Positions 40,702 to 50,000 of a stretch of 64,000 bases of DNA are shown here, one piece after another. The position numbers and the translations under genes are program-made. The DNA is from Agromyces sp. Leaf222 (GTDB taxonomy: Bacteria > Actinomycetota > Actinomycetes > Actinomycetales > Microbacteriaceae): positions 1,735,651-1,799,650 of the forward strand of contig NZ_LMKQ01000001.1 in NCBI RefSeq assembly GCF_001421565.1, in the 5' to 3' direction. Below the pieces are notes generated by a model. The model did no database searches and was not told the DNA's origin. It saw only the letters and a list, made by a program, of their open reading frames with translations. How positions within the stretch are numbered: position 1 is the first letter of the stretch; the number at the start of each line of letters is the position of its first letter.

Positions 40702-43422
40702 TCACTGGCGCGCGGTTCGGCTCCGTCTCGCCCGGCGGGCGACCGCCCCCGATGAGCTGGCGACCACCCCGAGGAGCAGCGCGGCCACGGCCCAGGCGAA
40801 CGGCGTGCCGTCGAACCCGCTCTCCGCGAGACCGCCCGCAGGGGCGGCAGTCGGCGTCGGCGTCGGCGTGGGGCCGACATCGGCGGTCGCCGTGTTCTCG
40901 AGACCGAGGCTCACGGTCGTGCCCGTCGAGGGGACGAACGTCACCCAGCCCTCGCCGTCTGGCTCGACGGGTTCCCCATCGACCTTCCAGCTCGGTTCAC
41001 CCCAGGTCACGCCCGGGACCGCCGGCGGGGTGTCCTCGCGAATCGAGATCGGGACGCCGGTGGGCAGGCCGTCGATCGTGACCGGCTCGCCGACGAACAC
41101 CTCGGTGCTGTTGACCGGGCCGTTGGAGATGCGGTACTCGACCGGGAAGGCCGTGTCGGCGGGCACGAGGTCCGAGCCGGTGCCCGTCGTCGTCTTGACC
41201 GCCGAGAGCGAGCCGAACCCGTTCATGGTGTTCGTCAGCGACAGGGCGATGGTCATGCCGGGTTGGACCACGAAGGTGATCTCGCCCTCCGCGTCGGGAA
41301 CCTGCGTGGAGCCGTCGATCGTCCACCCGGGCGTACCCCACTCGACGCCGAGGATCTCGGGGAGCTCGCCCTCGCGCACCGTCACCTCGGTGCCGGCAGG
41401 CAGGGACGCGAGGGTGATCGCCTCGGATGCCGGAATCTCGATCGTCGTCTCGGGCCCGCCGTCGAGGGTGTAGATGAGGGGGAACATAGTGCCCTCCGGC
41501 AGGGCGGAGCTGCCGTCGCCGACCACGGTCTTCGAGATCGCGATCCAGCCGACCGCATCGGCTTCGTTGGTCAGCTCGACGGCGATCGTCTCGCCACCGA
41601 CCAGCGTGAACTCGACATCCCCGTTCTCGTCGGGCGTCACGGGTTCACCGTTCACCGACCAGACCGGGGTGCCCCAGGTGATGCCGTCGACGTCGGGGAA
41701 CTCGATCTCGCCGATGGTCACGACATCGCCGGCGACGAGATCGTCGACGACGGCCGGCTCGTCGGGGGAGACCACGAGGTCGATCGGCTCGCCCCCGTTG
41801 ACCGCATAGCCCAGTGTGAACTCCGCCCCCGATGGCACCGCGGTCTCACCCGAGCCGCTGAGCGTCTTGGTGACGCTGAAACCTGCCGGGATCGGTGCTG
41901 CGGTGTCCGTCACGACGAGTTCGACCGACGGATGCGTCCCATCGATGACGAAGGTCGTGTCACCGTCCCAGGCGACGTCGGTCCAGGCGAGGTCGGGTGG
42001 CAGGTCGCCGTCGTCGGGCGGGATCTCGAAGAGCGCGATCATCGTGCCGTACGGGAACACCTCGACGGGCGAGACCGGCGTGCCGTCGGGGCTGAGTTCG
42101 AGGACCCCGGTGGAACGCGTGCCGTCCGGCGCGAGCGCCACGTAGCGCACGCGGAACACGGCGTCCGGGGCGAGGTCGCCGGGCGGCACGCCCGACAGCG
42201 CCTTCGCGACCGAGAACGTGCCGGCCTCCTCCGGGGTGTCGCATGGCAGGGCGCCGGCGAACATGTAGGAGTGGACCTCGCCGCCCGCGATGGTGACGTC
42301 GTTCGCGATGATCTGCCCGTCCCACGGCTGGGCGGTGATGGTGAGGTCCGCGTCGGGCGCGTAGATCGAACCGTCGCCGCGCCCGTCGGTGCTGATCGAC
42401 ACCGGGCCGGTCACCTGCGAGAGATCCCACACCACGTAGGGGGAGTAGGTTCCCTCGGGGTCGATGGCGGGCGCCAGGATCGTCGTGGTGCCGGGGTCGA
42501 CGTGGATCACGAGCGGGTTCAGCGGCCCTGGCGTGCCATCGGAGAACTGCAGGAGCTTCGCGCCCTCGATGTCGGCGTACTGGAGCACGTTCGGCTGGTC
42601 GGGCGAGAGCGGGCCGAGCACGATGCGGTCGCCGACGTCCTCGAGGATCTCGACGGGGTGGCCGACCAGCTCGTCCGGGTCGATGACCTCGGCGAAGCAC
42701 TGCGCGATCTCGTCCTCGTTGGCGTCGGCGCTCGCCTGAACGTAATCGGCGACGACGGATCGAGTGTCTGCGCCGGTCTCGTACGTGAAGATGCTGCCGC
42801 CGCCCGCCGAGCTGGCGGGCGGCGTGGAGTCGTCGGGGTAGACCTGGTTCAGGGCATCGATGAGCGGGGGGTCGTCGATGCCGACTGCCCGCGCATAGCG
42901 CAGCCAGCTGCCTCGTTCGAACGAGATGAACGGGGCGGCTCGGTCGACGACCTTGAGGTCGCCGACCTGCGAGGGCTGGGTCGCGCCGCGGCTGGTGATC
43001 TGCGCTCGCCCGACGTTGTCGATGGAGGCGTAGGCGCCGATGAGCACGCGCGTGGGATCCCCGTCGACGGTGGGCAGCACGTAGGAGCCGGCGCCCGCGA
43101 TGACGTGCGCGAACTGGTACGTCGCAGCCTGGGTGAGCCGCAACCGATCGCCGACGGCGATGCTGCCCTCGAACTCCGAGTTGCCGAGCGTGGCGTTGCC
43201 CTGCGCGTACACGGTGTAGCCGCCCGCGAGCGTGAGCGGGTTGACCGCAGACAGGCCGGGGGCGAGGAGGACGGGCCCGGCGGCGCGAACCATGGTCGGC
43301 GTGGCCGCCCTCACGGAGGCCGACGCCGGGAGCCCCGTCACGGCGACCCCGGCCGCCAGCACGCCGATTCCCATCACCGCGACGAGAGCGGACCACCGAT
43401 TTCTGGCCATGCGGCCCCCCAT
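40702..43422 (-). CDS. Cell-wall surface protein: choice-of-anchor A domain with DUF5979 repeats
   Basis: This ~906-residue exported protein has a signal peptide, a choice-of-anchor A type beta-helix domain (~residues 60-400: GLSAVNPLTLAGGYTVYAQGNATLGNSEFEGSIAVGDRLRL and DGSIYAPDADLTITAQPWDGQIIAND) and at least four DUF5979 repeats (~405-860, each ending near VxLTNT or LxLTN). A PTPTPTPTAAPAG linker leads to a C-terminal LAESGFDGTPFAWAVAALLLGVVASS helix and RRARRSR tail. The tail fits a sortase-type sorting signal of the LAxTG class (here LAESG). It is probably covalently wall-anchored and adhesin-like. ATG 43422 or ATG 43410 is the start. It faces the ricin-GSDH gene. Confidence 0.85.
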   Translation of the reverse strand: MGGRMARNRWSALVAVMGIGVLAAGVAVTGLPASASVRAATPTMVRAAGPVLLAPGLSAVNPLTLAGGYTVYAQGNATLGNSEFEGSIAVGDRLRLTQAATYQFAHVIAGAGSYVLPTVDGDPTRVLIGAYASIDNVGRAQITSRGATQPSQVGDLKVVDRAAPFISFERGSWLRYARAVGIDDPPLIDALNQVYPDDSTPPASSAGGGSIFTYETGADTRSVVADYVQASADANEDEIAQCFAEVIDPDELVGHPVEILEDVGDRIVLGPLSPDQPNVLQYADIEGAKLLQFSDGTPGPLNPLVIHVDPGTTTILAPAIDPEGTYSPYVVWDLSQVTGPVSISTDGRGDGSIYAPDADLTITAQPWDGQIIANDVTIAGGEVHSYMFAGALPCDTPEEAGTFSVAKALSGVPPGDLAPDAVFRVRYVALAPDGTRSTGVLELSPDGTPVSPVEVFPYGTMIALFEIPPDDGDLPPDLAWTDVAWDGDTTFVIDGTHPSVELVVTDTAAPIPAGFSVTKTLSGSGETAVPSGAEFTLGYAVNGGEPIDLVVSPDEPAVVDDLVAGDVVTIGEIEFPDVDGITWGTPVWSVNGEPVTPDENGDVEFTLVGGETIAVELTNEADAVGWIAISKTVVGDGSSALPEGTMFPLIYTLDGGPETTIEIPASEAITLASLPAGTEVTVREGELPEILGVEWGTPGWTIDGSTQVPDAEGEITFVVQPGMTIALSLTNTMNGFGSLSAVKTTTGTGSDLVPADTAFPVEYRISNGPVNSTEVFVGEPVTIDGLPTGVPISIREDTPPAVPGVTWGEPSWKVDGEPVEPDGEGWVTFVPSTGTTVSLGLENTATADVGPTPTPTPTAAPAGGLAESGFDGTPFAWAVAALLLGVVASSSGAVARRARRSRTARQ

Positions 43423-43552
43423 CCCCCCGGATCGCGCGTTCGGAACCGCTCGCGTCGACTCGTGCCGACGACGGGCTCAGCGCGCCTCAGGTCATGAAAT
43501 CACATCTTCGACCGCGCGCGAAGGATTGCCGGACACCCCGCCTCGAGTGGAC

Positions 43553-44479
43553 TCAGTCGTTGCCGAGCGCCGCGAGCACGCGCGGTGCCGCACCGCCGAG
43601 ATTCCACTGCTCGGCGAAGCGGTCGAACGCGGCGCGATGCTCGTCGTCGAGCGGACGGATCGCCGCGTCGAATTCGCCGAGCTGCAGGTCGCGCACGACC
43701 TCGACGACCTTGGGGGCGACGTCGAGGTACGCCGCGGCATCGGTGATGCGGGCCCGCATGGTCGCCGAGAGCGCGACCGACGGGTCGGCAGCCGCCGCGC
43801 GGATGCCGTCGAGGTCGACGAAGTCGCGCAGCAGGCTCGCCGCGGTCTTCTCGCCGATGCCCTTGACACCGGGCAGCCCGTCGGAGGCGTCGCCGCGAAG
43901 GGCCGCGAAGTCGGCGTACTGCTCGGGCAGCACCGCGTACTTGGCGACGACGGACGCATCGGTGAGCACCTCGAGCTTGCTCATGCCGCGCGCCGTGTAG
44001 ATGACGCGCACGTCTCTGGCGTCGTCGACGAGCTGGAACAGGTCGCGGTCGCCCGTGACCACGTCGACCGGTACGTTCGCCTGGGTCGCGAGGCTGCCGA
44101 TGACGTCGTCGGCCTCGTGCTCGGCCGCGCCCACGATCGGGATGCCGAGGATGCCGAGCACCTCGCGGATGAGCGGGATCTGCACGACGAGCGGGTCGGG
44201 CGTCTCCTCGATGTCGGCCGCGGTCTCGACGACCTCGACCACGCGGTGCGCCTTGTAGCTGGGGATGAGCTCGACTCTCCACGCGGGCCGCCAGTCGTCG
44301 TCCCAGCAGGCGACGAGCTGCGTCGGCTCGTAGTCGGTGACGAGCCGCGAGATGATGTCGAGCAGCCCGCGCACGGCGTTCACCGACGTGCCGTCGGCCG
44401 CCTTGAGGGAGTCGGGCACGCCGTAGAACGCGCGGAAGTAGAGCGAGGCGGTGTCGAGGAGCATCAGGCGTTCGGTCAC
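43553..44479 (-). CDS. 5'-3' exonuclease (PolA N-terminal-like, FEN fold)
   Basis: This 308-residue stand-alone 5'-3' exonuclease/flap endonuclease is homologous to the N-terminal domain of DNA polymerase I. Motifs include LMLLDTASLYFRAFYGVPDSL (metal Asp), EADDVIGSLATQANVPVDVVTGDRDLFQLV (conserved acidic residues) and LRGDASDGLPGVKGIGEKTAASLLRDF (helix-hairpin-helix). It would remove RNA primers or flaps. GTG 44479 is chosen: a -10-like CAGGAT lies six bases upstream, and the frame above it is unlikely coding. Actinobacteria often have such a paralogue in addition to polA. Confidence 0.92.
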   Translation of the reverse strand: MTERLMLLDTASLYFRAFYGVPDSLKAADGTSVNAVRGLLDIISRLVTDYEPTQLVACWDDDWRPAWRVELIPSYKAHRVVEVVETAADIEETPDPLVVQIPLIREVLGILGIPIVGAAEHEADDVIGSLATQANVPVDVVTGDRDLFQLVDDARDVRVIYTARGMSKLEVLTDASVVAKYAVLPEQYADFAALRGDASDGLPGVKGIGEKTAASLLRDFVDLDGIRAAAADPSVALSATMRARITDAAAYLDVAPKVVEVVRDLQLGEFDAAIRPLDDEHRAAFDRFAEQWNLGGAAPRVLAALGND

Positions 44480-44578
44480 ACGCCGATCCTGCCACGACCC
44501 TCCGTCGACGACCACGGCGGAACGGCGATCGGGAACAGCGGATGCCGCCGACGGATGCCTCGCCACGCCGTTCGTCGC

Positions 44579-45364
44579 TCAGCGGCCGGCGAGCACCTCG
44601 ACGCCCATCATGCGCAGGCACTCGTAGCCGAAGTTCGCGAAGCAGTACAGGCCGAGCGCCGCACCGAGCATGGTCTCGCGGAACGAGCCCGTGTCGCCGA
44701 GCAGCGGCAACGAGACGTGCCCGCTCGCGAGCCACATGCGATTGACCACCGGCGTCTCGCGCCAGCGCTCGGGCGGGCGCAGCACCTGCGGCCAGAGCAC
44801 GCCGGGCACCCCGCCGGTCGTGAGGAAGTCGCCGAGCAGGTGCACCACGAAGCCGATCGTGACCGCGAGCGGGAACCAGGCCACCTGCTCGGGCGCGAAG
44901 ACCACGATGCCCGCACCCACCGCGGCGCCCGCCACCCAGGCCGCCGCCCAGGTGCGCACGAAGTCGCGGGCCTTGAGCCCGAAGCAGGTGAGCACGGCCG
45001 TGCCGATGCCGGCGCCGATCGCGATGGTGCCGAACCCCTCATACGGAACGGTGACGAGGGTGAGCGCCCACGCGAGCACCATGACGACGACCACGGCGAT
45101 CGCCGAGTGGGCGCCCTGCCGGTGCCCGCCGGAGAGCGTGCCGATCGTGCGGGCCGTGAGGCGGCCGAGCACGGGCACCGAATGGGCGATGGTCGCGCTG
45201 TGGTGGTCGGCGTCGGGCAGCAGCGCCGCGCCCGCGGCCACGGCGGTGCCGGCGAGCACGCCGACGGGGTCGAGCGGGTATGCGCCGAGGCCGAGCACGG
45301 GCATCGTGCTGGTGACGGCGATCCATGCCGCAGCACCGCTCGTGGCGTGCGTGATGCCCATCAT
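44579..45364 (-). CDS. Membrane-bound metal-dependent hydrolase, YdjM/DUF457 family
   Basis: This ~261-residue integral membrane protein has the DUF457/YdjM pattern GITHATSGAAAWIAV, LLPDADHHSATIAH, HRQGAHSAIAVVVVM and VHLLGDFLTTGGV, where the His/Asp residues form a putative metal site. About six transmembrane helices follow. ATG 45364 and ATG 45361 are adjacent. In some bacteria the family is SOS-regulated, but no LexA box is evident here. The substrate is unknown. Confidence 0.85.
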   Translation of the reverse strand: MMGITHATSGAAAWIAVTSTMPVLGLGAYPLDPVGVLAGTAVAAGAALLPDADHHSATIAHSVPVLGRLTARTIGTLSGGHRQGAHSAIAVVVVMVLAWALTLVTVPYEGFGTIAIGAGIGTAVLTCFGLKARDFVRTWAAAWVAGAAVGAGIVVFAPEQVAWFPLAVTIGFVVHLLGDFLTTGGVPGVLWPQVLRPPERWRETPVVNRMWLASGHVSLPLLGDTGSFRETMLGAALGLYCFANFGYECLRMMGVEVLAGR

Positions 45365-45486
45365 GCTCGTGCTGCTTCCGGTCGGCGCGGTGCTCGGCCG
45401 ATCGGCCGCCGACCAGTCTGCCGGGTGCCCACGACATCGGGCGAACCGGGCCCGGGCGGCCCGCCGTGGCATCCGCTCGCTGCAGG

Positions 45487-46128
45487 TCAGTCGTCGAAGC
45501 CGCGCGCCGTGAGCGCCTCGCCGAGGTGCTCGGCCATGCGGAGGGCCCGCACGATCACCGGAACGGCGAGCGCCAGCAACGAGCCCTCGGCGCCTCGCGC
45601 CTTGCGCGCCTCCATGACCTCGCGCACGAGCTCGGCCAGCAGCGGCACGCAACGGATGGTGAGCGCGAGCGCGAGTCCGACGCGGTCGGCGTCCACCCAA
45701 CGGCCGAACGGGCGGAGCAGGCCCTGCATGGCGTCGAGCGTCGCGCTCACGGGCGTCGTGAGCGTGTAGAGCGCCGCGAGCGCCACCGCGATGAGCAGCC
45801 GCACCGCCATGATCGCGGCCGCCTCCCACCCGCCGAAGACGACCTGCACCGGCACCGCGAAGGCGAGCACCCACAGGATCGGCACGATCTGCCGCAGGGC
45901 GACCCGCGCCGGCACCCGTGCCAGCACGAAGAGCAGGAGCACCACGACGGATGCCGCGGCGAGCCATGCGAGCGACCCGACGAGGGCGACCACCGTGACG
46001 AACAGCGCGAGGAGCCCGAGCTTCACGAGCGCGGGCGCGCGGTGCACGATCGACGTGCCGGGGTGGAAGACGCCGATCATCGTCGTGAACCCGTGGACGG
46101 GACCCGCGCGGGAGCGCCGCGGCTGCAC
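45487..46128 (-). CDS. bioN: ECF transporter transmembrane protein BioN
   Basis: This 213-residue membrane protein is the EcfT/CbiQ-type T component that links the BioY substrate-binding unit to the ATPase in a biotin ECF transporter. About five helices are followed by the conserved cytoplasmic coupling motifs, here REVMEARKARG and RALRMAEHLGEALTARGFDD (the XRX-type motifs). It ends a five-gene operon with bioY, a CoA ligase, a thiolase and bioM. GTG 46128 lies seven bases after the bioM stop; ATG 46080 is the alternative start. Confidence 0.88.
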   Translation of the reverse strand: MQPRRSRAGPVHGFTTMIGVFHPGTSIVHRAPALVKLGLLALFVTVVALVGSLAWLAAASVVVLLLFVLARVPARVALRQIVPILWVLAFAVPVQVVFGGWEAAAIMAVRLLIAVALAALYTLTTPVSATLDAMQGLLRPFGRWVDADRVGLALALTIRCVPLLAELVREVMEARKARGAEGSLLALAVPVIVRALRMAEHLGEALTARGFDD

Positions 46129-46135
46129 TGGCCGC

Positions 46136-46816
46136 TCATGCGATCAGCACCCGGTACGCGTCGAGTGCGACCGACGGGACGTCGTCGGCGACGACGCGCC
46201 CGTGCTCCATGACGATCACGCGGTCGAACGACTCGAGCAGCTCGAGCTGGTGGCTGACCACGACGAGCTGCTGGTCGAGGCCCTCGAAGTGGCGGGCGAT
46301 GAGCCGCGCGTTGCGGGCGTCGAGCAGGGTCGTCGGCTCGTCGGCGACGAGGATCTCGGGCTCCGCGACGAGCACCGAGGCGAGGGCGAGCAACTGCTTC
46401 TGCCCGCCCGAGAGGCGGTGCGCCGGGCGGTCGGCCAGGTCGGTGAGGCCGAGCCGGTCGAGGGTCGCGTCGACGCGCGCCGCGGCATCCGCCTTCTCGA
46501 GCCGATGGCGACGCAGGGTGAAGGCGACGTCCTCGCGCACCGTGGGCATCACGATCTGGTTGTCGGCGTTGGTGAAGACGAACCCGACCCGTCGGCGCAC
46601 CTCTCGCGCACGTCGGGAGACGTCGAGGCCGTCGACGACCACTCGACCGACGGTGGGGGAGACGAGGCCGTTGATCATGCGCGCGAGCGTCGACTTGCCC
46701 GAGCCGTTGGCCCCGACGATGCCGACGCGTCGCTCGGTCAGCACGAGCGACATGTCGTCGACGACGCGCTCGGCCCCGAAGTCGTGGCTGACGCCCTCGA
46801 ACACGATCTCGCTCAT
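46136..46816 (-). CDS. bioM: ECF transporter ATPase BioM
   Basis: This 226-residue ABC ATPase of the EcfA type powers biotin uptake. It has Walker A VGANGSGKSTLARMINGLV, Q-loop GFVFTNADNQIVMPTVREDVAF, signature LSGGQKQLLALASVL, Walker B ILVADEPTTLLD and H-loop VSHQ. The ATG overlaps the thiolase stop (46813-46816), so it is coupled to the upstream genes. A single ATPase gene with one EcfT and BioY is the dedicated (group I) BioMNY arrangement. Confidence 0.92.
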   Translation of the reverse strand: MSEIVFEGVSHDFGAERVVDDMSLVLTERRVGIVGANGSGKSTLARMINGLVSPTVGRVVVDGLDVSRRAREVRRRVGFVFTNADNQIVMPTVREDVAFTLRRHRLEKADAAARVDATLDRLGLTDLADRPAHRLSGGQKQLLALASVLVAEPEILVADEPTTLLDARNARLIARHFEGLDQQLVVVSHQLELLESFDRVIVMEHGRVVADDVPSVALDAYRVLIA

Positions 46817-47961
46817 GCCAGCCTCTCCACGATCATCGCCACGCCCTGTCCGCCGCCGATCGAGCACGCGGCGAGGCCGGGCCTCGGGTCGTCGCCGGCC
46901 GCCATGCGCGCCGCCAGTCGCACGAGGAGCACGGCTCCGGATGCCCCCCACGGGTGCCCGAGGGCGATGGCGCCGCCGTCGCCGCTGATGAGCGCCTCGT
47001 CGAGGCCGAGCTCATCGCTCACGGCGAGCACCTGCGCGGCGAAGGCCTCGGTGATCTCGACGAACCCGAGGTCGCGGGCGTCGAGGCCGGCGCGGGCGAG
47101 GGCGGCTCGTGCGGCGGGCGCGGCGCCGAGGCCGGGCAGGGCGGGGTCGCCGGCGCCCACGGCCGAGGCGCGGATGCGGAGGGCAGGCAGTCCGAGGTCG
47201 CGCGCGATCCGCTCGGTCGTCACGGCCATCGCGGCCGCGCCGTCGGAGAACCCGCAGGAGTTGCCGGCGGTCACCGTCGCGTCGGCATCAGACGAGAAGG
47301 CGGGAGAGAAGCGGGCGAGACGAACAGCGTCGAGACCCGCGCGGGGTCGGTCGTCGCGCTCGACGCCGTCGACGGCGACGATCTCGGCCTCGAAGGCGCC
47401 GGCGTCACGAGCGGATGCCGCGAGCGCGTGCGAGCGCGCGGCCCAGGCGTCCTGCCTGGCGCGCGTGATGCCGCGCGCGGCGGCGAGGCGATCGGCGGCC
47501 GGGCCCATGTCGGGATCGGGGAACCCCGCGGGAGCGAAGGGGGCTCGCGCATAGCGCTCGCCGGAGTCGGGCCAGGCGCGGTGCGGCGCCGTCGACGCCG
47601 ACTCGGCGCCGCCCGCGAGCACGAGTCGTGCGTCGCCGGCCTTGACGCGGGATGCGGCCTGCAGCACGGCGTCGAGCCCGGATCCGCACTGGCGGTCGAC
47701 CGTGACGCCCGGCACGTCGACCCCGAGCCCGGCGCGCAGCGCGGCGACGCGGGCGACGTCGCCGCCAGGGCCCATGCAGTTGCCGAGAACGACGTCGTCG
47801 ACGGCGACCCCGGCCGGCGCGACGAGCCTCGCCACCTCGGCGAGCACGGGCGCCGCGAGCGCGTCGACCGTGTGCTCCGCGAACCCTCGGCCCGCCGTGC
47901 CGATGGGGGTGCGGCGTGCGGCGACGATCACGGGGAAGCGGCCGGATGCCTCGGAGGTCAT
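46813..47961 (-). CDS. Thiolase family protein (acetyl-CoA acetyltransferase-like, YhfS-type position)
   Basis: This 382-residue thiolase has the nucleophile DRQCGSGLDAVLQAA (Cys ~91), GGAIALGHPWGASGA (His) and CSIGGGQGVAMIVE (second Cys), so the catalytic triad is intact. Thiolases join or cleave acyl-CoA/acetyl-CoA. It lies between the CoA ligase and bioM in a coupled operon with bioY. The same bioY-ligase-thiolase order is known as yhfUTS in Bacillus subtilis, a biotin regulon operon. Its actual substrate is unknown. Confidence 0.9.
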   Translation of the reverse strand: MTSEASGRFPVIVAARRTPIGTAGRGFAEHTVDALAAPVLAEVARLVAPAGVAVDDVVLGNCMGPGGDVARVAALRAGLGVDVPGVTVDRQCGSGLDAVLQAASRVKAGDARLVLAGGAESASTAPHRAWPDSGERYARAPFAPAGFPDPDMGPAADRLAAARGITRARQDAWAARSHALAASARDAGAFEAEIVAVDGVERDDRPRAGLDAVRLARFSPAFSSDADATVTAGNSCGFSDGAAAMAVTTERIARDLGLPALRIRASAVGAGDPALPGLGAAPAARAALARAGLDARDLGFVEITEAFAAQVLAVSDELGLDEALISGDGGAIALGHPWGASGAVLLVRLAARMAAGDDPRPGLAACSIGGGQGVAMIVERLA

Positions 47962-49178
47962 GCGTCGGTCCGATCCGGCACGAGCGGGTACGCGGATCCG
48001 AGCGACCCGTCGGACATCGCCGTGCGCAGGGCGCCCCTGGCCACCTTGCCCGCGGAGGTGAGCGGCACGGGCGCCGCGAACCAGCGTCGGGGCAGCTCTT
48101 CGGACGGGAGCGTGCGACGGGCCGCGGATGCGACCTCGTCGAGCGACGCTCCGTCGGCGAGCTCCACGACGGCCACGATGCGCTCGCCGAGGAGCGCATG
48201 CGGTTCACCGAGCACGGCCGCAGCGCGCACCCCGGCCAGGCCGGTCAGCCCGGCCTCGACGGACTCGGCGATCACGGTCGACCCGGCGGTCGTGATGGCC
48301 GCGTCGCCGCGACCCAGCACGGTCCATCCGCCGTCGGCCGCGCGCTCCGCGAGGTCGCCGACGGTGGCGAACCCCGAGACATCCCGCCGCAGCATGCCCC
48401 GGCCGAGCACGCCGAGCGCCAGGTACGGCGAGCGTGCCCAGAGCACCTCGCCCGCGTCATCCGCCCGCAGTTCGACCTCGACGCCGGGGAACCCGTGCAG
48501 CGACCCGCCATGACCGGCGAGCACGAACGAGAGCTCGGCCGCGCCGTAGTACTCGGTGAGACGGATGCCGCGTGCCGCCGCCCGGTCGCGCAGCAGCGGG
48601 CTGAGCGCGGCCCCCGCCACGACCGCCGACGGCGGGCAGGTGCCGGCGTCGAGCACCCGCGCGAGCCGGGTCGGCGTCGCGTGCACGGAGCCAGCGCCCT
48701 CGAGCGCGTCGGTCGCCGTCGCGCCGAGCCAGAGCGCGTGCAGCGCGCCGTAGAGGTGCATCGACACGTGCAGCGGCCCGGTCACGGCGATGCGGTCGCC
48801 CGAGCCGAGGCCGGCCACGGCGGCGAGCGGTTCGGCCGAGGCGAGCCACGAGTCGTTCGTGCGAGCCACTACACGCGGTGAGGCGCCGGAGGATCCCGAG
48901 GTCAGCAGGGCCAGCTCGGTGCCGGCCGGAAGCTGGCGCGCCACCTGGTCGGCCTCGCGCTGCGACCCGCCGACGAGCACCGGCCTGCCGCGATCGAGCG
49001 CCGCGAGCACGCGCGTGACGAGCGAGATCGGATCCGTGCCGACCGGGCACCCGAGCGGGCCGGTGCCGGCCGGCAGTGCGGCCGAGCGGACGGCGCGCGC
49101 CAGCTCGCCGAAGCGCACGGCTTCGCCGCCGAAGTCGAGGGCGACGTCGGCGGCGGACCCGTTCAGCCAGCTGCTCAT
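47958..49178 (-). CDS. AMP-dependent acyl-CoA synthetase/ligase (MenE/YhfT-like)
   Basis: This 406-residue adenylate-forming ligase is shorter than most (~500-560). It has the P-loop LLTSGSSGASPRVVARTN (~residue 95), ATP site LTEYYGAAELSFVLAGH, GDLAERAADGGWTVLGRGDAAITTAG (the motor hinge) and the catalytic Lys region PLTSAGKVARGALR at the C-terminus. Length and motif spacing resemble the MenE type. ATG 49178 overlaps the bioY stop. Operon placement between bioY and a thiolase suggests activation of a carboxylate linked to biotin or its pimelate-type precursor. Not proven. Confidence 0.88.
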   Translation of the reverse strand: MSSWLNGSAADVALDFGGEAVRFGELARAVRSAALPAGTGPLGCPVGTDPISLVTRVLAALDRGRPVLVGGSQREADQVARQLPAGTELALLTSGSSGASPRVVARTNDSWLASAEPLAAVAGLGSGDRIAVTGPLHVSMHLYGALHALWLGATATDALEGAGSVHATPTRLARVLDAGTCPPSAVVAGAALSPLLRDRAAARGIRLTEYYGAAELSFVLAGHGGSLHGFPGVEVELRADDAGEVLWARSPYLALGVLGRGMLRRDVSGFATVGDLAERAADGGWTVLGRGDAAITTAGSTVIAESVEAGLTGLAGVRAAAVLGEPHALLGERIVAVVELADGASLDEVASAARRTLPSEELPRRWFAAPVPLTSAGKVARGALRTAMSDGSLGSAYPLVPDRTDA

Positions 49179-49837
49179 GCCGAGGCGGTGACCCGCTCCT
49201 CGCGCTTCCACGGCCACGGGCGCGGCGCGATCAGGCCGGGCCACGCGCGGTGCACGCCCTTGGCGACGAGCACCGTGATGACGACCTTGATGAGGTCGCC
49301 GGGAAGGAAGACGAGCGAGGCCGTCGCCGCCGCGACGATCGGCGTGCCCGTGATCGCGGCGAACATCGGGATGCCCACGAGGTAGACGGCGACGATGCCG
49401 CCGAGCGCGGTCCAGAGCAGCGCGGGCAGGATGCGGTACCGCGGCAGCAGGCGGGCGGTCGCCCAGCCGATGACGAGCACGCCGAGCAGCCAGCCGAGCA
49501 GGTACCCGACCGACGGGCCGACGAACACGCCGAGCCCGCCGCGGCCGCCGGAGAGCAGCGGCAGCCCGGCCGCGACGAGGGCGATCAGCAGCAGCACCGA
49601 CAGGAAGCCCTTGCGCGCACCGAGGATGGCGCCCGCGAGCATGACGCCGAGCGTCTGGAACGTGATCGGCACGGCTCCACCGCCGATGACGAGTGCGCCC
49701 GGCAGGCCGAGCGCGGCGATGAGCGCCGCGAACACGGCGATCTGGGCGAGGTCCGTCGCGGTGCCGCGACGCCTCGGACGCCGCTCGCGATCGTCGTCGG
49801 CAGCGGAAGCATGCGTGGTGGGCTCAGCGGCGGTCAT
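49175..49837 (-). CDS. bioY: Biotin transporter substrate-binding unit BioY
   Basis: This 220-residue S component of a biotin ECF transporter has six helices and the BioY signature VPITFQTLGVMLAGAILGARKGFLSVLLLIALVAAGLPLLSGGRGGLGVFVGPSVGYLLG. The N-terminal ~25 residues are charged. It is the first gene of a five-gene operon; the downstream gene starts overlap its stop. Biotin import is the expected role, in line with bioM and bioN in the same operon. I saw no BirA or BioQ box upstream by eye. Confidence 0.95.
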   Translation of the reverse strand: MTAAEPTTHASAADDDRERRPRRRGTATDLAQIAVFAALIAALGLPGALVIGGGAVPITFQTLGVMLAGAILGARKGFLSVLLLIALVAAGLPLLSGGRGGLGVFVGPSVGYLLGWLLGVLVIGWATARLLPRYRILPALLWTALGGIVAVYLVGIPMFAAITGTPIVAAATASLVFLPGDLIKVVITVLVAKGVHRAWPGLIAPRPWPWKREERVTASA

Positions 49838-50000
49838 CGGGGCCTCCCGAGTCGTGACGGATCCGAGCCGATCGGCCCGTGCGAGCCGGATGGCCCGCTC
49901 ATCACGCTAGGCAAGGCGGGACTGCGCGCGCTCCCATCGCCGTACAAGAATCCACGTCGGATTTTGGAGCGGTGCCGTCGGACCGTGCGTGGGCCCCGCC

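Noticed and set aside
46213..46816. A BirA or BioQ box upstream of the bio operon
   Set aside because: I looked between 49838 and 50000 for TGAAC-N-GTTAC-like or GTTAAC-type palindromes and saw none. Control of the operon remains unknown.
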